Shown: positions 9,566 through 22,140 of the stretch, in pieces
How the letters are laid out: every line of letters starts with the position of its first letter
Numbering within the stretch: position 1 is the first letter of the stretch
DNA from: Hydractinia symbiolongicarpus
Taxonomy: Eukaryota; Cnidaria; Hydrozoa; Anthoathecata; Hydractiniidae
DNA: 64,000 bases
Assembly: GCF_029227915.1 (NCBI RefSeq)
Contig: NC_079889.1
Coordinates: forward strand, 5,890,001-5,954,000
Direction: 5' to 3'
Notes under the pieces: model-generated
Databases searched by the model: none
What the model was told of the DNA's origin: nothing
What the model saw: the letters and a program-made list of their open reading frames with translations, nothing else
Translations under genes and position numbers: made by a program

Positions 9566-11029
9566 TATCTACAATAATACGTCAAAAAAAAATTATTTTC
9601 ACGCAGCTGATCTTATAATGTTATGGTTAGTAGCAGTTTCTTTAAAAGTATATGTTAAATGATATTACATTTTCCGAACGAACTATTTAGCAGAGCTTTA
9701 ATACATTTAATAGCCACCAATCAAAACATCTTAAAAATATGCCCATATCCTCGGCTGTCTTTAAATACTTGTCATTTTCAACCTAACTTAATTTCCTCTA
9801 GTTATATAAATTAACCGTTGTTACGAAAGACGTTGCTGTGTGATATCCGTTCATGTTTCTTTTTACAATACAAAGGTTATGTCAAAAAGAAATATAGACC
9901 AGGCATTGATTTCTTCCTCTCGCTTTAAACAACAGAAAAAAAGAAATTGGAACTATGTCGGTGCTGTCTCTCGGCACTCTTTGTTTGTCTTAGTTACAAC
10001 CTTTGGAGTTGATTGAAAAAGTGAATAAACTTTTGGTGCGGAAGGTCAGGAGACAGCTAGTCACTTTTTAAGGAAACTAAATATAAACAAAGTAGGATTG
10101 CTTATCAATTTGCACAATGGTGGTCTTTAGTTTGTAAATAACGAGAAGGTGTAATTGTTAAGACGTGATTTAAAAAGTACACCGCTAAGACTTTTGTTTG
10201 GGAAAGTTGTTGTGGCGTGTACTTAGTGCAAAATATTATATCATTATCGTCAACATTCAAAATAAAATATAGATGCTTTTTTTCAATGTTTGTTACTGTT
10301 GTAAGTGTTTTTGTTGTTGTTTTTGTTGTTGTTTTTGTTTTTGTTTTTGTTGTTGTCGTAGTTGTTGTTGTTTTTGTCTTTGTTGTTGCTCTCTAAATGT
10401 TGCTATTCGTATACTTTTCATTATGTTCAGAGATTAATTGGACGCTGTTGACAAAAATTACATCTAATTATTTTTCGAAAGCAATTGATGGAAAAAGAAT
10501 TATTGCTCTGTTTGTTATTTGACTTTATATCGTTGGTCGTATTCTAGATTTAAGAATTTTGTCAGCCTGATTGGTTTTCTTTTTTACCTATTCGTCAAAG
10601 AAAATCAATGCAACTTCATTCACAGAAATGTTTTTGGGAAAACGAGAAGGTGGTTGAAACCAAGAAATACACACACAATCGATGCAAGGCTCATTAGAGT
10701 AATCAATTGCCACATGTTGAACTAATTTCTCAATTAGGAGATTACATAAGAGCAAATTGCCATAAAATTGATGAGTCTTAATCCAGGAATAATGAAACTG
10801 TGTCATACTAACTTTTTTAACAATATCAAATGTAATATGCGATAAAATACACACATTTTTTGACATCGTTTCGGGTAATCACACCCATTCTTAAGTCAAT
10901 TTTTTTACAATAACTTCTCAATTTTAATTTTCTAGTAGAAATCGATTACTTCCTCGTGCTAGGATACAAAATTCGTCAAGAGATGGAATATTCACGTTTT
11001 TTTATATGGTCTGTGACTGCACTATGTTG
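9566..11029. other. No recognisable gene; TTG/TTTG low-complexity tract
   Basis: AT-rich DNA. A GTTGTT/GTTTTT low-complexity tract occupies about 10293-10391. Reading frames here are short and unsupported. Confidence 0.5.
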
Positions 11030-11387
11030 AGATGACGTAAATTTTAGCGTTTAATAGAGACACGCTGATGTACTCGCCTACTCTAACCTAAAGATCCTAT
11101 AATGTTTTGCTGACAAGTAGCGTTGCAGCTGCCACATTTATAGTTATAAACTACGCCTGAAAACAACCTATTTCTGGATTGCATCTTAGTATCTGTTATA
11201 TATATACTACGCATTTATGTGCATCATATGTCCACATTGTGAATGTCCATCTCGTCTCACACTGTATGTCTTTATATTGTATAGCCTCATATTCGTTCTC
11301 GTGGTGTCCTATAGCCTCTATTCTAAGTTGTATATATTCGTGAAATAAAATAGGAAGTAAAAATCTATTTCATTCGTGAACATAACA
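11030..11387 (+). mobile_element. Probable 5' LTR of a Ty3/gypsy-like element
   Basis: The right end ...GAACATAACA (CA at 11386-11387) is directly followed by TGGTGTCGGAAGG, a plausible tRNA primer-binding site. AATAAA at 11343 would serve as the LTR polyadenylation signal. A decayed Gag follows within 50 bases. The left LTR boundary is approximate, and no 3' LTR was found. Confidence 0.5.
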
Positions 11388-11419
11388 TGGTGTCGGAAGG
11401 GGGGATCACACATTTGTTG

Positions 11420-11945
11420 ATTGGAATGAATAGATTAAGTCCACCTAGACATTTGTCTTTTGACGGAGATCTCAGGAAACAGTAGATTCGCTGAAAGCAA
11501 GAATTAGAATTCTTACTTGTTGACAATAGAAGAAGACGCGAAGAACAATAAAGTTACGTCTAGTATTTTCTTAACTTGTATCGGTCCAATAGGTCACGAA
11601 ATTTATAATACGCTCACTTTTACACGAAGGATTCTCTTGATTATGAGATAATTCTCAAAAAGTTTGATGGCCATTACTTACCACAAAAAAACTTTTTTAA
11701 GACATAAGTTTTCTACATTATAAACAAAATAACGAAGTTAAGTTGTTACTCAACCTAAAAAAATAGCAAACGATTGTGAATTTGGAACACTAGAAAACTC
11801 TTTGATTAGAGACATTGTCTTAGGCGTTAATGACGAAAGACTAAAAGAAATCTGGACTCACGCTTAAAAACTTGAACATAACGAGACCGCGCAATTGCTT
11901 TCAAGAGAGAAAGAGTACAGCAAAAAGTATAAAAATATATGTAAA
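11420..11945 (+). pseudogene. Ty3/gypsy-like Gag, heavily decayed
   Basis: Frame-hopping translation recovers Gag-like blocks: RLSPPRHLSFDGDL, then FLNLYRSN / IGPIGHEIYN, then DSLDYEIILKKFDGHYLPQKNFF, then LRDIVLGVNDERLKE (approximately) and LLSREKEYSKKYK. This is the order of a Gag precursor of a gypsy-like retrotransposon (capsid domain). Many stops and shifts are present. A Helitron inserted at 11946 cuts the gene, and the protease-like part resumes after 12652. Confidence 0.55.
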
Positions 11946-12652
11946 CTAGTGGATAAAGCCCGTGGAATAATCCACTTAGGCAAAAGGTCAATAAAAAAAA
12001 TGATGTATTGCTGATGTCAGCAGTGCAGTGCAAATGAAAAAATTCGCGAAATTTGTTTATTTTTTGTCTGTAATGTGTAGAGGTTGAAACGCTGGTCAAA
12101 ATAATGTACAGGATCATATGTTCTCGACGAACGCCTAAGGAGATATCAGACCCGTCAAAACCTTAAAATTTATTTTTAGAAATTTGTATACCTGTTGCCG
12201 TCATCGCATAGATCTTGAAATGCTGATCAAGAAAATGTATAGGATCATGTACTTTTGATAAACGGTTGCAGAGATATTAGGGTTTAAAGGTTTTTTGATG
12301 ACGTCATCAACCCGCCCATTCCGAAACGGATTTGGGGACCCAGGTTTAGGAAAATTACCCAAATTGGTCCTAGGTGGTCCCTAGTTACCCACCCGGTGAA
12401 AAATCATTGACGTCACCACCTCGTTTCCAAGTTATTTGGCTTCAAAGTTTTAAGTGCTCTGTAACGGCTTCATTAATTTAATATAGGATATTGACGTTAA
12501 AGTAGTGTTATCGATGTCGCGCCGTAACGTCATAAAATTTAACATTTAAAACATACTTTTTTCGGCGACTTAAAAGAAAATTTCGGCGACATTAAAGGAA
12601 AATGAGGATATCCACTATGACCGTCACACACACTTCGTATTATTATAAGAGA
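11946..12652 (-). mobile_element. Non-autonomous Helitron-type element A
   Basis: On the minus strand the element starts TC (12652-12651) after a host A and ends CTAG (11949-11946) before a host T, with no target duplication. The 3' hairpin GTGGA/TCCAC lies 13-30 bases from the end. The body shares long blocks with element B (14488-15215), for example TCCGAAACGGATTTGGGG and TAATGTGTAGAGGTTGAA. No Rep/helicase is encoded. It sits inside the gypsy-like element. Confidence 0.7.
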
Positions 12653-12779
12653 TACTGTAGAGGGTCACATAAAAGAAATGTGTGTCCGTTTATGGGAAGT
12701 TTAGTAGAAACTGTAACAAAAAAAATAATTTTGCGTTTTCAAAGACAAACGCCTTTTAAAATCTGTTAACAATTTAGAA

Positions 12780-13260
12780 GCTGATGAAATTTCTTATTGG
12801 TGTAGTCAAAAGATACAACAGAGATAAACATGTCGGAGGAGAAGGTATTTGTCATCGATGGAAGTAAGGAAACTTTTAAAGTGCAAACTTGTCATCTCAC
12901 AAAGAAATAATTAAGTACACAATCGATGCCGGTGCACAAGTCAATGTGTTTCCATATCAACAACTAACTAACTGCTTACATTGGTAAAGAAATTTTTATT
13001 AAAGCGCAGTACATAATCAATATAGATTATTCCGGTGAGATCGTATTTTTTTTTTTTTGTTGTTGCTGATACAGATTCGCCACCAATCCTTGAAATAAAA
13101 TCAAGTAAAAAACGTAACTTAATTAAACGACTGCTGAACGTAAACGCACACGCAATAACTTCCGAGTGTTTATAGTGACTGTTTTGATGAAATATAAAAC
13201 TTCCCAAAAACTTGTCATATTTATATCGATGAAGATTTTACTCCGGTCATTCATTCTGCT
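12780..13260 (+). pseudogene. gypsy-like protease / pol remnant
   Basis: The reading TIDAGAQVNVFPYQQLTNCLHW near 12920-12985 matches the retroviral-type aspartic protease site (usually DTGAQVN), with Ala in place of Thr. About 13220-13260 reads YIDEDFTPVIHSARKV, the conserved stretch just ahead of the gypsy reverse transcriptase. RT itself is not recognisable further on. It is the continuation of the 11.4-kb Gag after removal of Helitron A. Confidence 0.55.
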
Positions 13261-13534
13261 AGAAAAGTTTCAATAGTTTGTAAATTTATGTCTCCCAGAC
13301 GTTACGGCACGACGTCAATGCAATTGAACTACCGTTAATAGCATTTTTAAAATTAGCAAAGTTATTGCATTGCACTTTGATGTTTTGAAATAAATTTGAA
13401 TGAATCACCATCGATCAAGGCATTGTTTAATGTAATTGGTAACCAATTTAACTAAAAACGCTATCGATCGATTTGATCGACGAAAAATAATTTCTGAAAA
13501 ATAATGTTTGTGGGATCGTCGGGTCATTGCTTAC

Positions 13535-13605
13535 CGTCATCAAAATTAAAATGACGGATCTTCTTTATTGTTCTTCTGCTTAAGTAGATTTCTCCACGGA
13601 CCTTG
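13535..13605 (+). mobile_element. Helitron-type 3' end fragment
   Basis: The stretch around TTCTTCTGCTTAAGTAGATT and TTCTCCACGGACC matches the 3' ends at 18440-18512, but the terminal CTAG is lost. Decayed solo end. Confidence 0.45.
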
Positions 13606-14209
13606 AACAGTTCTAACTCGTCTGCTACGAGTATCTTAATCAATAGTTGCACTGAAGATCAGTTGTAGCGACACCAAAAAATATTACGATAAAACAGGAA
13701 AGACTTGAACCCATTTGTACTAAACGAAATAGTAACATTCCGAGATGAAGATGATAAAAGTTAGTTGCGATTAGAAAAATTGTCGAATTCTTCGAAAACA
13801 AAACGAACGAACATAAATTGTTCAAACAGACGAGAACACTGCCATTCTTTTAAATAGAAGACGCCTTATTCCATCGAAATCACAATTTTGTTATAAAGAG
13901 GGGGAAGATTACAAATTCGAGCATAAACGAGAATACACAGGCGATACATGAGCACACCAAAATGAAAAAAATGTAAAAAAAAAGACAACACAAAATTCGA
14001 GCGTTGAAGAACAACAGTCTAAAGGAAATTATCAAATGCGATTTGGACGATTAGTTCGGAAGCTAAAGTAATACGTTAAGGAATGCTAACGCTGTGATAT
14101 ATATGAACATCGTGTTGAAAGAAAATATCTTCGATGTACATTTAAACAGTCCGTCTAATTTAGTTCTAGCCTATAAATAAATACTTCCTAAAAAAGGCGT
14201 TTAACAACT
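13606..14209. other. Unassigned retroelement-like debris
   Basis: Lies between the gypsy-like and Penelope-like pieces. Open stretches are short and carry no motif I can name. Confidence 0.35.
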
Positions 14210-14487
14210 TCATCGATGAAGGTTCCAGGATATCCCATTGGCAGAAATTTTTTAGAGCAACGATGTAATAAAGTGTATATCAAGCCAAGCTTGTATGTTT
14301 CCGGAACTTATGGTTTCATCCCAAGGAATGTTGGTAAATAACGAGTTGACATCAAGCGAGCCATATAGTATGTGCTGTGTTGTTCAGTGGTATCTTTAGT
14401 AAAAGAAAGTCGTGCAAAGTCTGTTCATTGTGTGTAATAATCAATGTGTTGTCAAAATTGTTTATTGATTGATGCTTTAATGTATTA
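14210..14487 (-). pseudogene. Penelope-like reverse transcriptase fragment
   Basis: The minus strand reads YGSLDVNSLFTNIPWDETI, the PLE RT motif 'SFDV.SLFTNIPLDETI', in the segment 14352-14260, with decayed flanks on both sides. Its upstream side is cut at 14488 by a Helitron-type element inserted at A^T. Confidence 0.6.
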
Positions 14488-15215
14488 CTAGTCGATAAAG
14501 ACCCGTGGAAAAATCCACTTAGGCAATAGGACATTGAAAAAGTTGGTTTGCTGACGTCTGCATTGCAAATCCAAAAAAAAAATGGCGAAATTTAGTTTAT
14601 TCGTTGCCTGTAATGTGTAGAGGTTGAATCACGCTGATCAAAATAATATATAGGATCATATCTTTTCTACGAACGACAAAGGACATAAAAGGGTTTTAAA
14701 ATTGTGCTGGTCAGCAAAGGCCCGTGAACACACAAAAATTTTTTTTCAGAAATTCATGTACCTGTTGCCTCCCTCGTATAGATCTTGAAACGCTGATCAA
14801 GAAAATGTATAGGATCATGTACTTTTGACCAACGGTTACGGAAATATTGTGGTTTAAAGGTTTTTTGATGACGTCATAAACCCGTTCATTCCGAAACGGA
14901 TTTGGGGAGCCAGGTTTGGAAAATTACCCAAATTGGTCCCAGGTGGTCCCTAGTTACCCACGCGGTTAAAAAACATTGACGTCACCAACTCGTTTCCAAG
15001 TTATTTGGCCTCAAAATTTTAGGTGCACTGTAATGGCTTCACTAATCTTAATTAACTTTCCTTTGACGTCAATACTATTTTAGCGTTAAAGTTTGGTAAA
15101 TTACAGAACAATTTTATAGGCGATGTTTTATAGAATTTGTTAAAGAAAATTGTGAAGTATATAATCCACTTTGCAAAAGTCACAGACAGACAGAACTGGC
15201 GTATTATTATATAGA
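14488..15215 (-). mobile_element. Non-autonomous Helitron-type element B
   Basis: Minus strand: 5' TCTATATAATAATACG at 15215-15200, 3' CTAG at 14491-14488 before a host T (14487 is A on the plus strand). It shares its body and the GTGGAAAAATCCAC hairpin with element A. The host base expected after its 5' end is found at 18525, on the far side of the palindrome inserted at 15216, which fits a canonical A^T insertion of B followed by insertion of the palindrome. Confidence 0.7.
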
Positions 15216-18200
15216 CTAGACGATAAGGCCCGTGGAAAAATCCACCTAGGCCAAAGTCCTATGAAAAATAGGTTGCTTTAGATGTTTTTCTGACATCAGC
15301 AGTGCATATAAAAATAAATGTCCTTAAAATCTTACAATATCATATTAATCATATTAATATCAAATCGCATTAAATCCTCAAATCTTACGCAAAATAAAAA
15401 AAACAGCTTGCAAGGTGTAAAATCTAGTTGATAAAAAGTTACAACATCGACACTCACAACACCAAACTCACAAAACCGACAGTAAGAACACTGACAGTTA
15501 CAACACCTACAGTCACAACACCAACAGCCACAACACAAATAATAACAATGTCAGAAATAACACATCTCAAATATGTATATACATCCTAAAAGTGATTATG
15601 TTGAAAACCCTTAGTATTTTATTCTAAAATGTTAAAAAGGAGGCCTGCAAGAGTTAGCACAAATCAACAAAAATAAACTTTTTACACATTTTATATATTG
15701 TCTTTCCCTTTGAAGCTTATACAAAAATACGAAAAAGCCATAGTTTGTAAAACATCAAATTTAAATCTAGAAAAATCAGTCATTTCGGTTATATACCATC
15801 CTCTACCACAAAAATGTACACAAAATGTAAAAATCAACCAGTTAAGAACACAAAATTTTTCACTTTTGGTTCCGTACTGCCCTTTACCAGCAATTTTAAA
15901 CCTAAATGTCAAAAAATCAATGAGCAAAGAATAATCTTGAATCAACAAAGATCATTATGTATAAGCTTGAAATAATAATCAAAATAATGCATAGAATCAT
16001 GTACAACACCAACAAATAATAAAGTCAGAAATAACACATCTCTACTTTGTGAAAAACCTTTAATAATTCAATCAAAGTGTCAAAAAACATAAAATTTATA
16101 TCTGGAAAATCATTTCTTCGATTACATTCTATCCTGTTCCCAAAAAATATACACAAATTGTAAAAATGAACAGGTTAAGAATACAAAAATTTTTTCCTGA
16201 GTACGATGATCTGTAGTGACCTTTACCAACCATTTTAAACGTGAATGTCAAAAATGAATAAGGAGTAAATTTGAATCAATAAAGATATTATTTTTGGAAA
16301 ACAGAGTGTATATACGGTCTGTCCTCACAAAAGTTTACACAAAATGTAAAACAGATTTGTTTTTGAGGAGCACATTCAAATCAACAAAAATCAGTCCATT
16401 TTTAGCATGTCCTATATTGCCATTGCCCAAAAATCTTCCACAAAAAGGTTATGAAACACATCAAATCATAGAAAAATCAGGCATTTCATATAATATTAAA
16501 AACAAAAAAGTTTTCATTATCACCAAACACAGTTATTATTACAATTTTAAAATTCTTAACAAAAACGTTAACAAAAACGTGAATTTGTTCTTTCAGTATA
16601 TTGCATGTGGTCTTTTTCCCACAAAAGTTTACACAAAATTTTAAAAAGCAGCAGTTTGCAACATAAACAAAAACACAAGCAACCATACCATCCTCTCATA
16701 AATTAAAATAAAGTCATAACCCCACGTAAAATTGCCAATCAAATGTCTACAACCCCCTGTAAAAATAACCTGGAATTTTACATGTAGGCTGACAAAAGTT
16801 TAACAGGATGTCAGAAACAAAACAATAACTTAACACACATGCTTTAAATTCTGAAAAAAATTGCTTGGGTCCCCTTGCAAAGTTTACAGGAAATGTGAAA
16901 ATAATTATACTCCTAGAAAAATACATCCTACTATCCTGTCCAAAGTTTAAATCTTTGAAAGATTTTGCTCATGAAAGAAGAGAAGTTTAAGATAGGTAAA
17001 CTAAGTTAGATAGCTATACATATTAAAAAAAAGGAATAACAACATAATTCATAGGTTAGAGCTAGCCATGGGATGGGAGAGCAGGACTTGGAGAGGCTAA
17101 ATTAGCTAGCTAACAGTAGCTAAGACCCCCAGTTAAATATATCTAAACCGGGAACACTTTTTGTTTGTTTGTTGTATTTGTTGAATCAGAAGTATTTCTT
17201 ACAACCATTTTACACTTTTGTGGAGAAAAAGTGTATGCAATATCATCAGAATAACTGATTTTGTTGCAAACTGTTTTTCTTTTTCACATTTTGGATTGAA
17301 ATATTGTTATAAAGGGCATATATCAATAGACATATATATACCAAAATAATTAAATTCTGCAAACTTTGATTTTGTCGTTCACCTCTCATCTTTTATATTT
17401 TGATTAAACTTTTGAGGAAAACCATAGTAATTATTTAGAATTTGTATTTTGTGTTGCAAATTTAGTGCAAAAATTTAACTGTTGTGAGGGAGGACCATAT
17501 GCAATTATATATACTAAAAATAATAATTTGATATTCTACAAGTTGTATTTTTGTATGCATTTAAATGACTGCTTTTTCTGAGTTGAATTTGATGGGTTTC
17601 ATATCAATTTTGTGGAAGATTTTATGGCTGAAGACAATATAGAACATGCCAATTGAACTGATTTTTGTTCATATTTTGATTTGCTCCTCATAAACCTTTG
17701 TGTTCTACATTTATTGTAAACTTTTGTGAGGAAGGACCATATATATATATATACAATGTTTTCAAAATAATGATTTTTGTTGATTTGAAATTTACTCCTT
17801 GCTCATTGCTTTTTCGACATTTCAGGTTAAAATGTTTGGTAAAGTCAGTACGGATCATTAGACAAAAAATTGTTTTGTTAACCGGTTAATTTTTACATTT
17901 TGTGCATACTTTTGCGGGAGAGGATGGTATGCAACCGAATAAATGATTTTTCAAAGTTTAACTTTTTGTTTTTAGGTGTTTTGTGTTTGTTTAAGTTTCG
18001 CTTTTTGATATTGTTCAGGGTGTATTGTTGTATAAGCATTTAGGGAAAAGACAATGTTTAAAATGCGTAAAGAACTTATTTCATAGATCTGTGCTTACTG
18101 TTGCAAGCCTTTCTTTTCGACACTTCAGATTAAAATATTGAAGGTTTTCAACATAATCACATAATAAGATGTATACATATTTGAGATATGTGTTATTTCT

Positions 18201-18512
18201 GACATTATTATTATTGTTGTCGTAACTGTCTGGGTTGTGACTGTCAATGTTGTAACTTTCTACTAACTAGAGAAGTTTTGTTGGGAGGATTTCATGCGAT
18301 TTGACATTTGATTTTTTGTGTTAGATTTTAAGAACTTTTTTGTTAAATTATGACTTATATACTTTCTTTTTATGCATTTTCAGATTATATTTTTTAGTAA
18401 AAGGCATATTCAATATACTGAAATATTTGCTGATGTCATCAAAATTCAAATGACAGAACTTTTCCATTGTTTTTCTGCCTAAGTGGATTTTTCCACGGGC
18501 CTAATCGACTAG
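15216..18512. mobile_element. 3.3-kb imperfect palindrome with Helitron-type 3' ends on both sides
   Basis: The left end CTAGACGATAAGGCCC and the right end GGGCCTAATCGACTAG are inverted copies of the family 3' end, each with the GTGGA/TCCAC hairpin. Arms of about 1.4-1.7 kb match in reverse complement over their length: TGTCAGAAATAACACAT at 15549 answers ATGTGTTATTTCTGACA near 18188, and the CTCACAAAAGTTTACA blocks are answered likewise. The centre (about 16950-17150) is unique. The arms contain several degenerate repeats of an ACAAAAGTTTACACAAAATG block. Flanks are 12-bp direct repeats TTATTATATAGA (15204-15215 and 18513-18524). No coding capacity. Confidence 0.75.
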
Positions 18513-18524
18513 TTATTATATAGA

Positions 18525-20404
18525 TGTTTTTAAGTTTTTACGAGAAGTTTGAGCAAACTTTTGTGTTATGGTTCAATTAGGTAATCTATCAATATGTTTG
18601 TTGTTTTAAAAAACTAACTGAATAATGAGATCGTCGGTTTTCAATCCCGTCCTAGCACGGACAAACTTATAACTTCTCGTGGTAGTGGACCATTCCTTGG
18701 TTTAGGTGTTCTTATAAGTTAGTAAGATCAATTTTCTTTATTTTTCCTTAGCTAACCGTTGCTTAAATCAGCTATCGTGGATCAACTTCACTACCCGAGT
18801 AGAAAGCGGTATAAGAAACAAGACCGGTGCCCTTGTTTCTTAGGTCATTCCCTTACCCACAACATATCCTTTTTCGATATACGATACTCCCACCGGACAG
18901 TATGGACACTCAATCAAAAAACAAACGAGTTAAAACAGCTTATACAAAAGAGTTTCTGTGGCAAATAGAATAGTTTGATCGAACATCTATAAATGTCATA
19001 TTGTAAACATGTACCAAAGTTAATGACATGAACATCAATACTTCTGGAAAAAAGGATTTTTTTACCTTTATTGTTAAAAATAAGACTTTTCGATTGCGAT
19101 GAAGGCAAATGGCCTAATTTAGCATGTGTGACGTCAGTTCTGATCACAATGACGTTATCATGTTAATTTTTTTTAACTGTTTTATTAGGGCTTTCTACAA
19201 GTGTGCCAAGTTTTGGATTCATGGCCCGCGGGCATTTTAAGCGCCCCCCTGGTGCTACACTAGACCAAAAAGTGTTACAAGTCAAATTCGCATCCTCAAC
19301 AGCGGGGTCGTAACTCTGTGGTTAGAGCAATGGATTAAGAATCAAAGTCAGTAAAATAAAGGAGGGTTCTATTAGAATTCAAAGAAAAGAATCATTATCG
19401 AGTGACAACTTTTTTCCAAATATTTAGAGAGTTTAGGTGCGAAGTTTAAATTTGTACCGTTAGAATATCTATAATGTAAGTTTACACACTAAAGAAAATG
19501 TTCTGCGTCGTGGCGGGCGAGTTTTTCCATATATGGCGGCTGCAAAATGACGCATTCTCACCTTTAAATCGCATGCAAACTTGCCGTAGTTTCGCTTGTA
19601 TGAGCATTCTTTCATTATTACGTTATTCTCTCAAATTTACTCTAATCAGTAATTAGTGGATGATACTTTTTGAGCGAAATTGTGAATATAGATTTTTTTC
19701 TCTACAATTTATAAAAATTTATAAACTCTAAAATTCGTTTGCGTACTTTGCTAAGCATTCTGTGGCAATAAAACAACATATAACTAGAATTTTAATACCG
19801 TAGCCGTCTCCACAATTCAACCTTTTCTCAACAACCTGGACTTCAATTGAGGTGTTAAGTAAGGACTTTTAGACATAATGAACATAATCTCCGTAAAAAG
19901 TCTGGAACTGAGAATGTAGGAAGAAGGAGGTGAAAATGTTGAGATTGAAGAGAAGAATGTTGACGCAGAGATATTTAAACATATAAACTTGAAAACGTGA
20001 AAGAGCTAAAAAAAGGTGAAAAAACTTTCTCAATCAAAGACTAGAAATCGTTCGAGTAAAAAACAACAGTCAACTAAACTTCTTTTAAAGGGGCTACGAA
20101 ACGGCTGTTTGTTTTCGACTTTAATGACTTACACGAAAGTCGGGCTACTGGCGGTGCAAAAGTTTATGATCACTGAGGACAAAAACAACAACTTCAATCA
20201 TCTTAAATATCATTTTGGACATCTAAATATAACTGAAAATGACAAAAAAGTTTCTTACATATATTGGATATTAATGATTTATTCGATATAAGTACTTACG
20301 TTGCTTTTAAGGCTACTGTAAACGAAATGTACTTAAAAAAATCCAAAAACTATTTTTTTCACTTTTCCAGTTGTAAGTATGATTTTTAAAGGATAATGGT
20401 TATA
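18525..20404. other. No recognisable gene
   Basis: AT-rich DNA with short unsupported frames. The 19312-19345 stretch resembles a tRNA D arm (TAACTCTGTGGTTAGAGCA) without a usable T arm. Confidence 0.45.
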
Positions 20405-20481
20405 ACAAAAAAAAAACTACATTGCTTGAAAATGGGTGTGTGAAACACCCGGAACGTCGCAAATAATGTAGTTTTTTTTTG
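20405..20481 (+). ncRNA. Degenerate hammerhead-like motif inside a hairpin
   Basis: AAAAAACTACATTGC and GCAAATAATGTAGTTTT form the outer stem. Between them are TTGAAAA, stem II GGGTGT/ACACCC with a short loop, then GGAACGTC. The layout is the same as the motif at 3756-3787 (core - GGG stem - GAAACGTC), but the CUGAUGA box is not conserved, so this copy is unlikely to cleave. Probably the terminus of a lost Penelope-like insertion. Confidence 0.4.
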
Positions 20482-21708
20482 TTGTCAATTTACTAGCGCG
20501 ATGATTCTTCATCATTGTATTTGATAATGATTATACATTTAATTGATCTTGATTTTCGTTCATTAATCTTTCACACTTTCTGAAATGTAAGTTATTAAAA
20601 AATATATATATATCACTCTCTAGAGTATAATAACTCATTTGAAATGCATAACTAATGTTTTTCTTTTTTTCCATTCTCCCGGTCGGAATGTCACGTGACT
20701 AATAACACTAATAATAAAACTGATCACTGCAGTAGCTCACGGGAAAAAGAATTAATGTTTTTTCCTGCAAGTCATTATTGCGATGGCCACTTAGTCAAAA
20801 CACTTCTCTTCATTCCTCCGAAATTTTCTCTTCCGTTCGAAACACTTCTCTTCCAAAGATGGAAACACTTTTCTTCCATTAACTGAAAAAATTCCCAGAC
20901 CCAATTCTGGTCCGGAGTAATGATTGAACTGGATTTTGATAACTCACATTTTTGAATAAATGACCGACCACCCTCATCTCCAGGGTTTTTTGCGTTTTTG
21001 ATATATAAGGGAGACGGCGAAAATCCCTTGAGACGAGGGTGAAGAAATGATATTGTGGTATCCGTTTAAGGCATTCTTTTATCTTTTTTAATACACACGT
21101 TTTTTATAAGAATACCAGAATTTTAACCAGGTTGGTTATCATTCTTATTTCTTTATTGTTCTAAACAAAATACGTATGGTTTTAATCTAAAATCTCAGCC
21201 TGATATTCTTGAAAAGCACATTCATTATAAAGAAAAGCATGTAGTTTTGTTGGTGGACACTACCATGATTTTGAGGACTCCGGACAGCCATTTATTTTTC
21301 CATTTATCGAGTCCTGATAAATAAAATTACCTACTCTGCTACTGATCTCTGAACTGATTTTTGATATTATTTTGATCATGCACATGCACCGAAGGACCTG
21401 CTACAATATAAAGCTGTTGGTAAATTGAGCACTTGTTAGCAAAGTATACTTCTTGCGAAAAGTGAAAAAAATTTACAGCCCATGGGTGTAAAATTGCGGA
21501 CCAGATTTTTAAATTTAGTTTCAGAATTTAGTTTAAGAGAAGTTTACGACCACATGCAGAGAAGTGTTAAGTGCAGAAGAAAAGCGTCAAAATACGAAAG
21601 AAAGGTGTGAAACGCAGAAGAGAATTGTTTGGATCATAGACGAAAAGTGCTTTTAAATTGAAAGAAAAGTGAGCCATAGGGGCCATCGTACATAATGGCT
21701 ACCAAAAG
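20482..21708. other. No recognisable gene; scattered short repeats
   Basis: GAAACACTTCTCTTCC-type repeats occur at about 20800-20880, and their complement-like form at about 21540-21670. No coding signal. Confidence 0.4.
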
Positions 21709-21782
21709 TCCGTCTGTCACGCAAAATGGTAGCTTAGCTGCGACGGGCGAACCCGTGGATTTTTCCACTGGCTAACGACTAG
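21709..21782 (+). mobile_element. Truncated mini-Helitron
   Basis: Has CCGTCTGTCACGCAAAATGG, the GTGGATTTTTCCAC hairpin and terminal CTAG (21779-21782), as in 7320-7449, with the 5' TC end missing and a shortened middle. Confidence 0.55.
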
Positions 21783-22140
21783 CATTTAATAATATTATAA
21801 ACATATCATGCATAATAGCCGCAATAGTTGCTGTGTTGCGCACTTTTGAACTAGCTAGTTAGGTAGTTATATCCTTCGAAATTTTGCATAAAAACATAAA
21901 ATCTATTGTACATAAAGCCAGTCTAAGCAACAACAATGACTTTAAAGTCTTTTTTGACGCATTAATTACTTCTTAGAACTAGTAACATAATAATAATAAT
22001 GATAATAATAAAAACAAGATGCAGGCGCTGCATAAACTATCTCGCTATTAAAAATGCACAACTAAACATCGACAATGCGTCCCAATTCTACAATTTCTGC
22101 TAACAAAAAATACAGCCTATCATGTCGAAATAAAGTAGTT

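Noticed and set aside
15691-15948. Overlapping ORFs on both strands in the palindrome
   Set aside because: Non-coding repeat sequence; not conserved between arms.
19312-19390. tRNA-like D arm TAACTCTGTGGTTAGAGCA
   Set aside because: No acceptor or T arm can be formed; at best a tRNA-derived relic.
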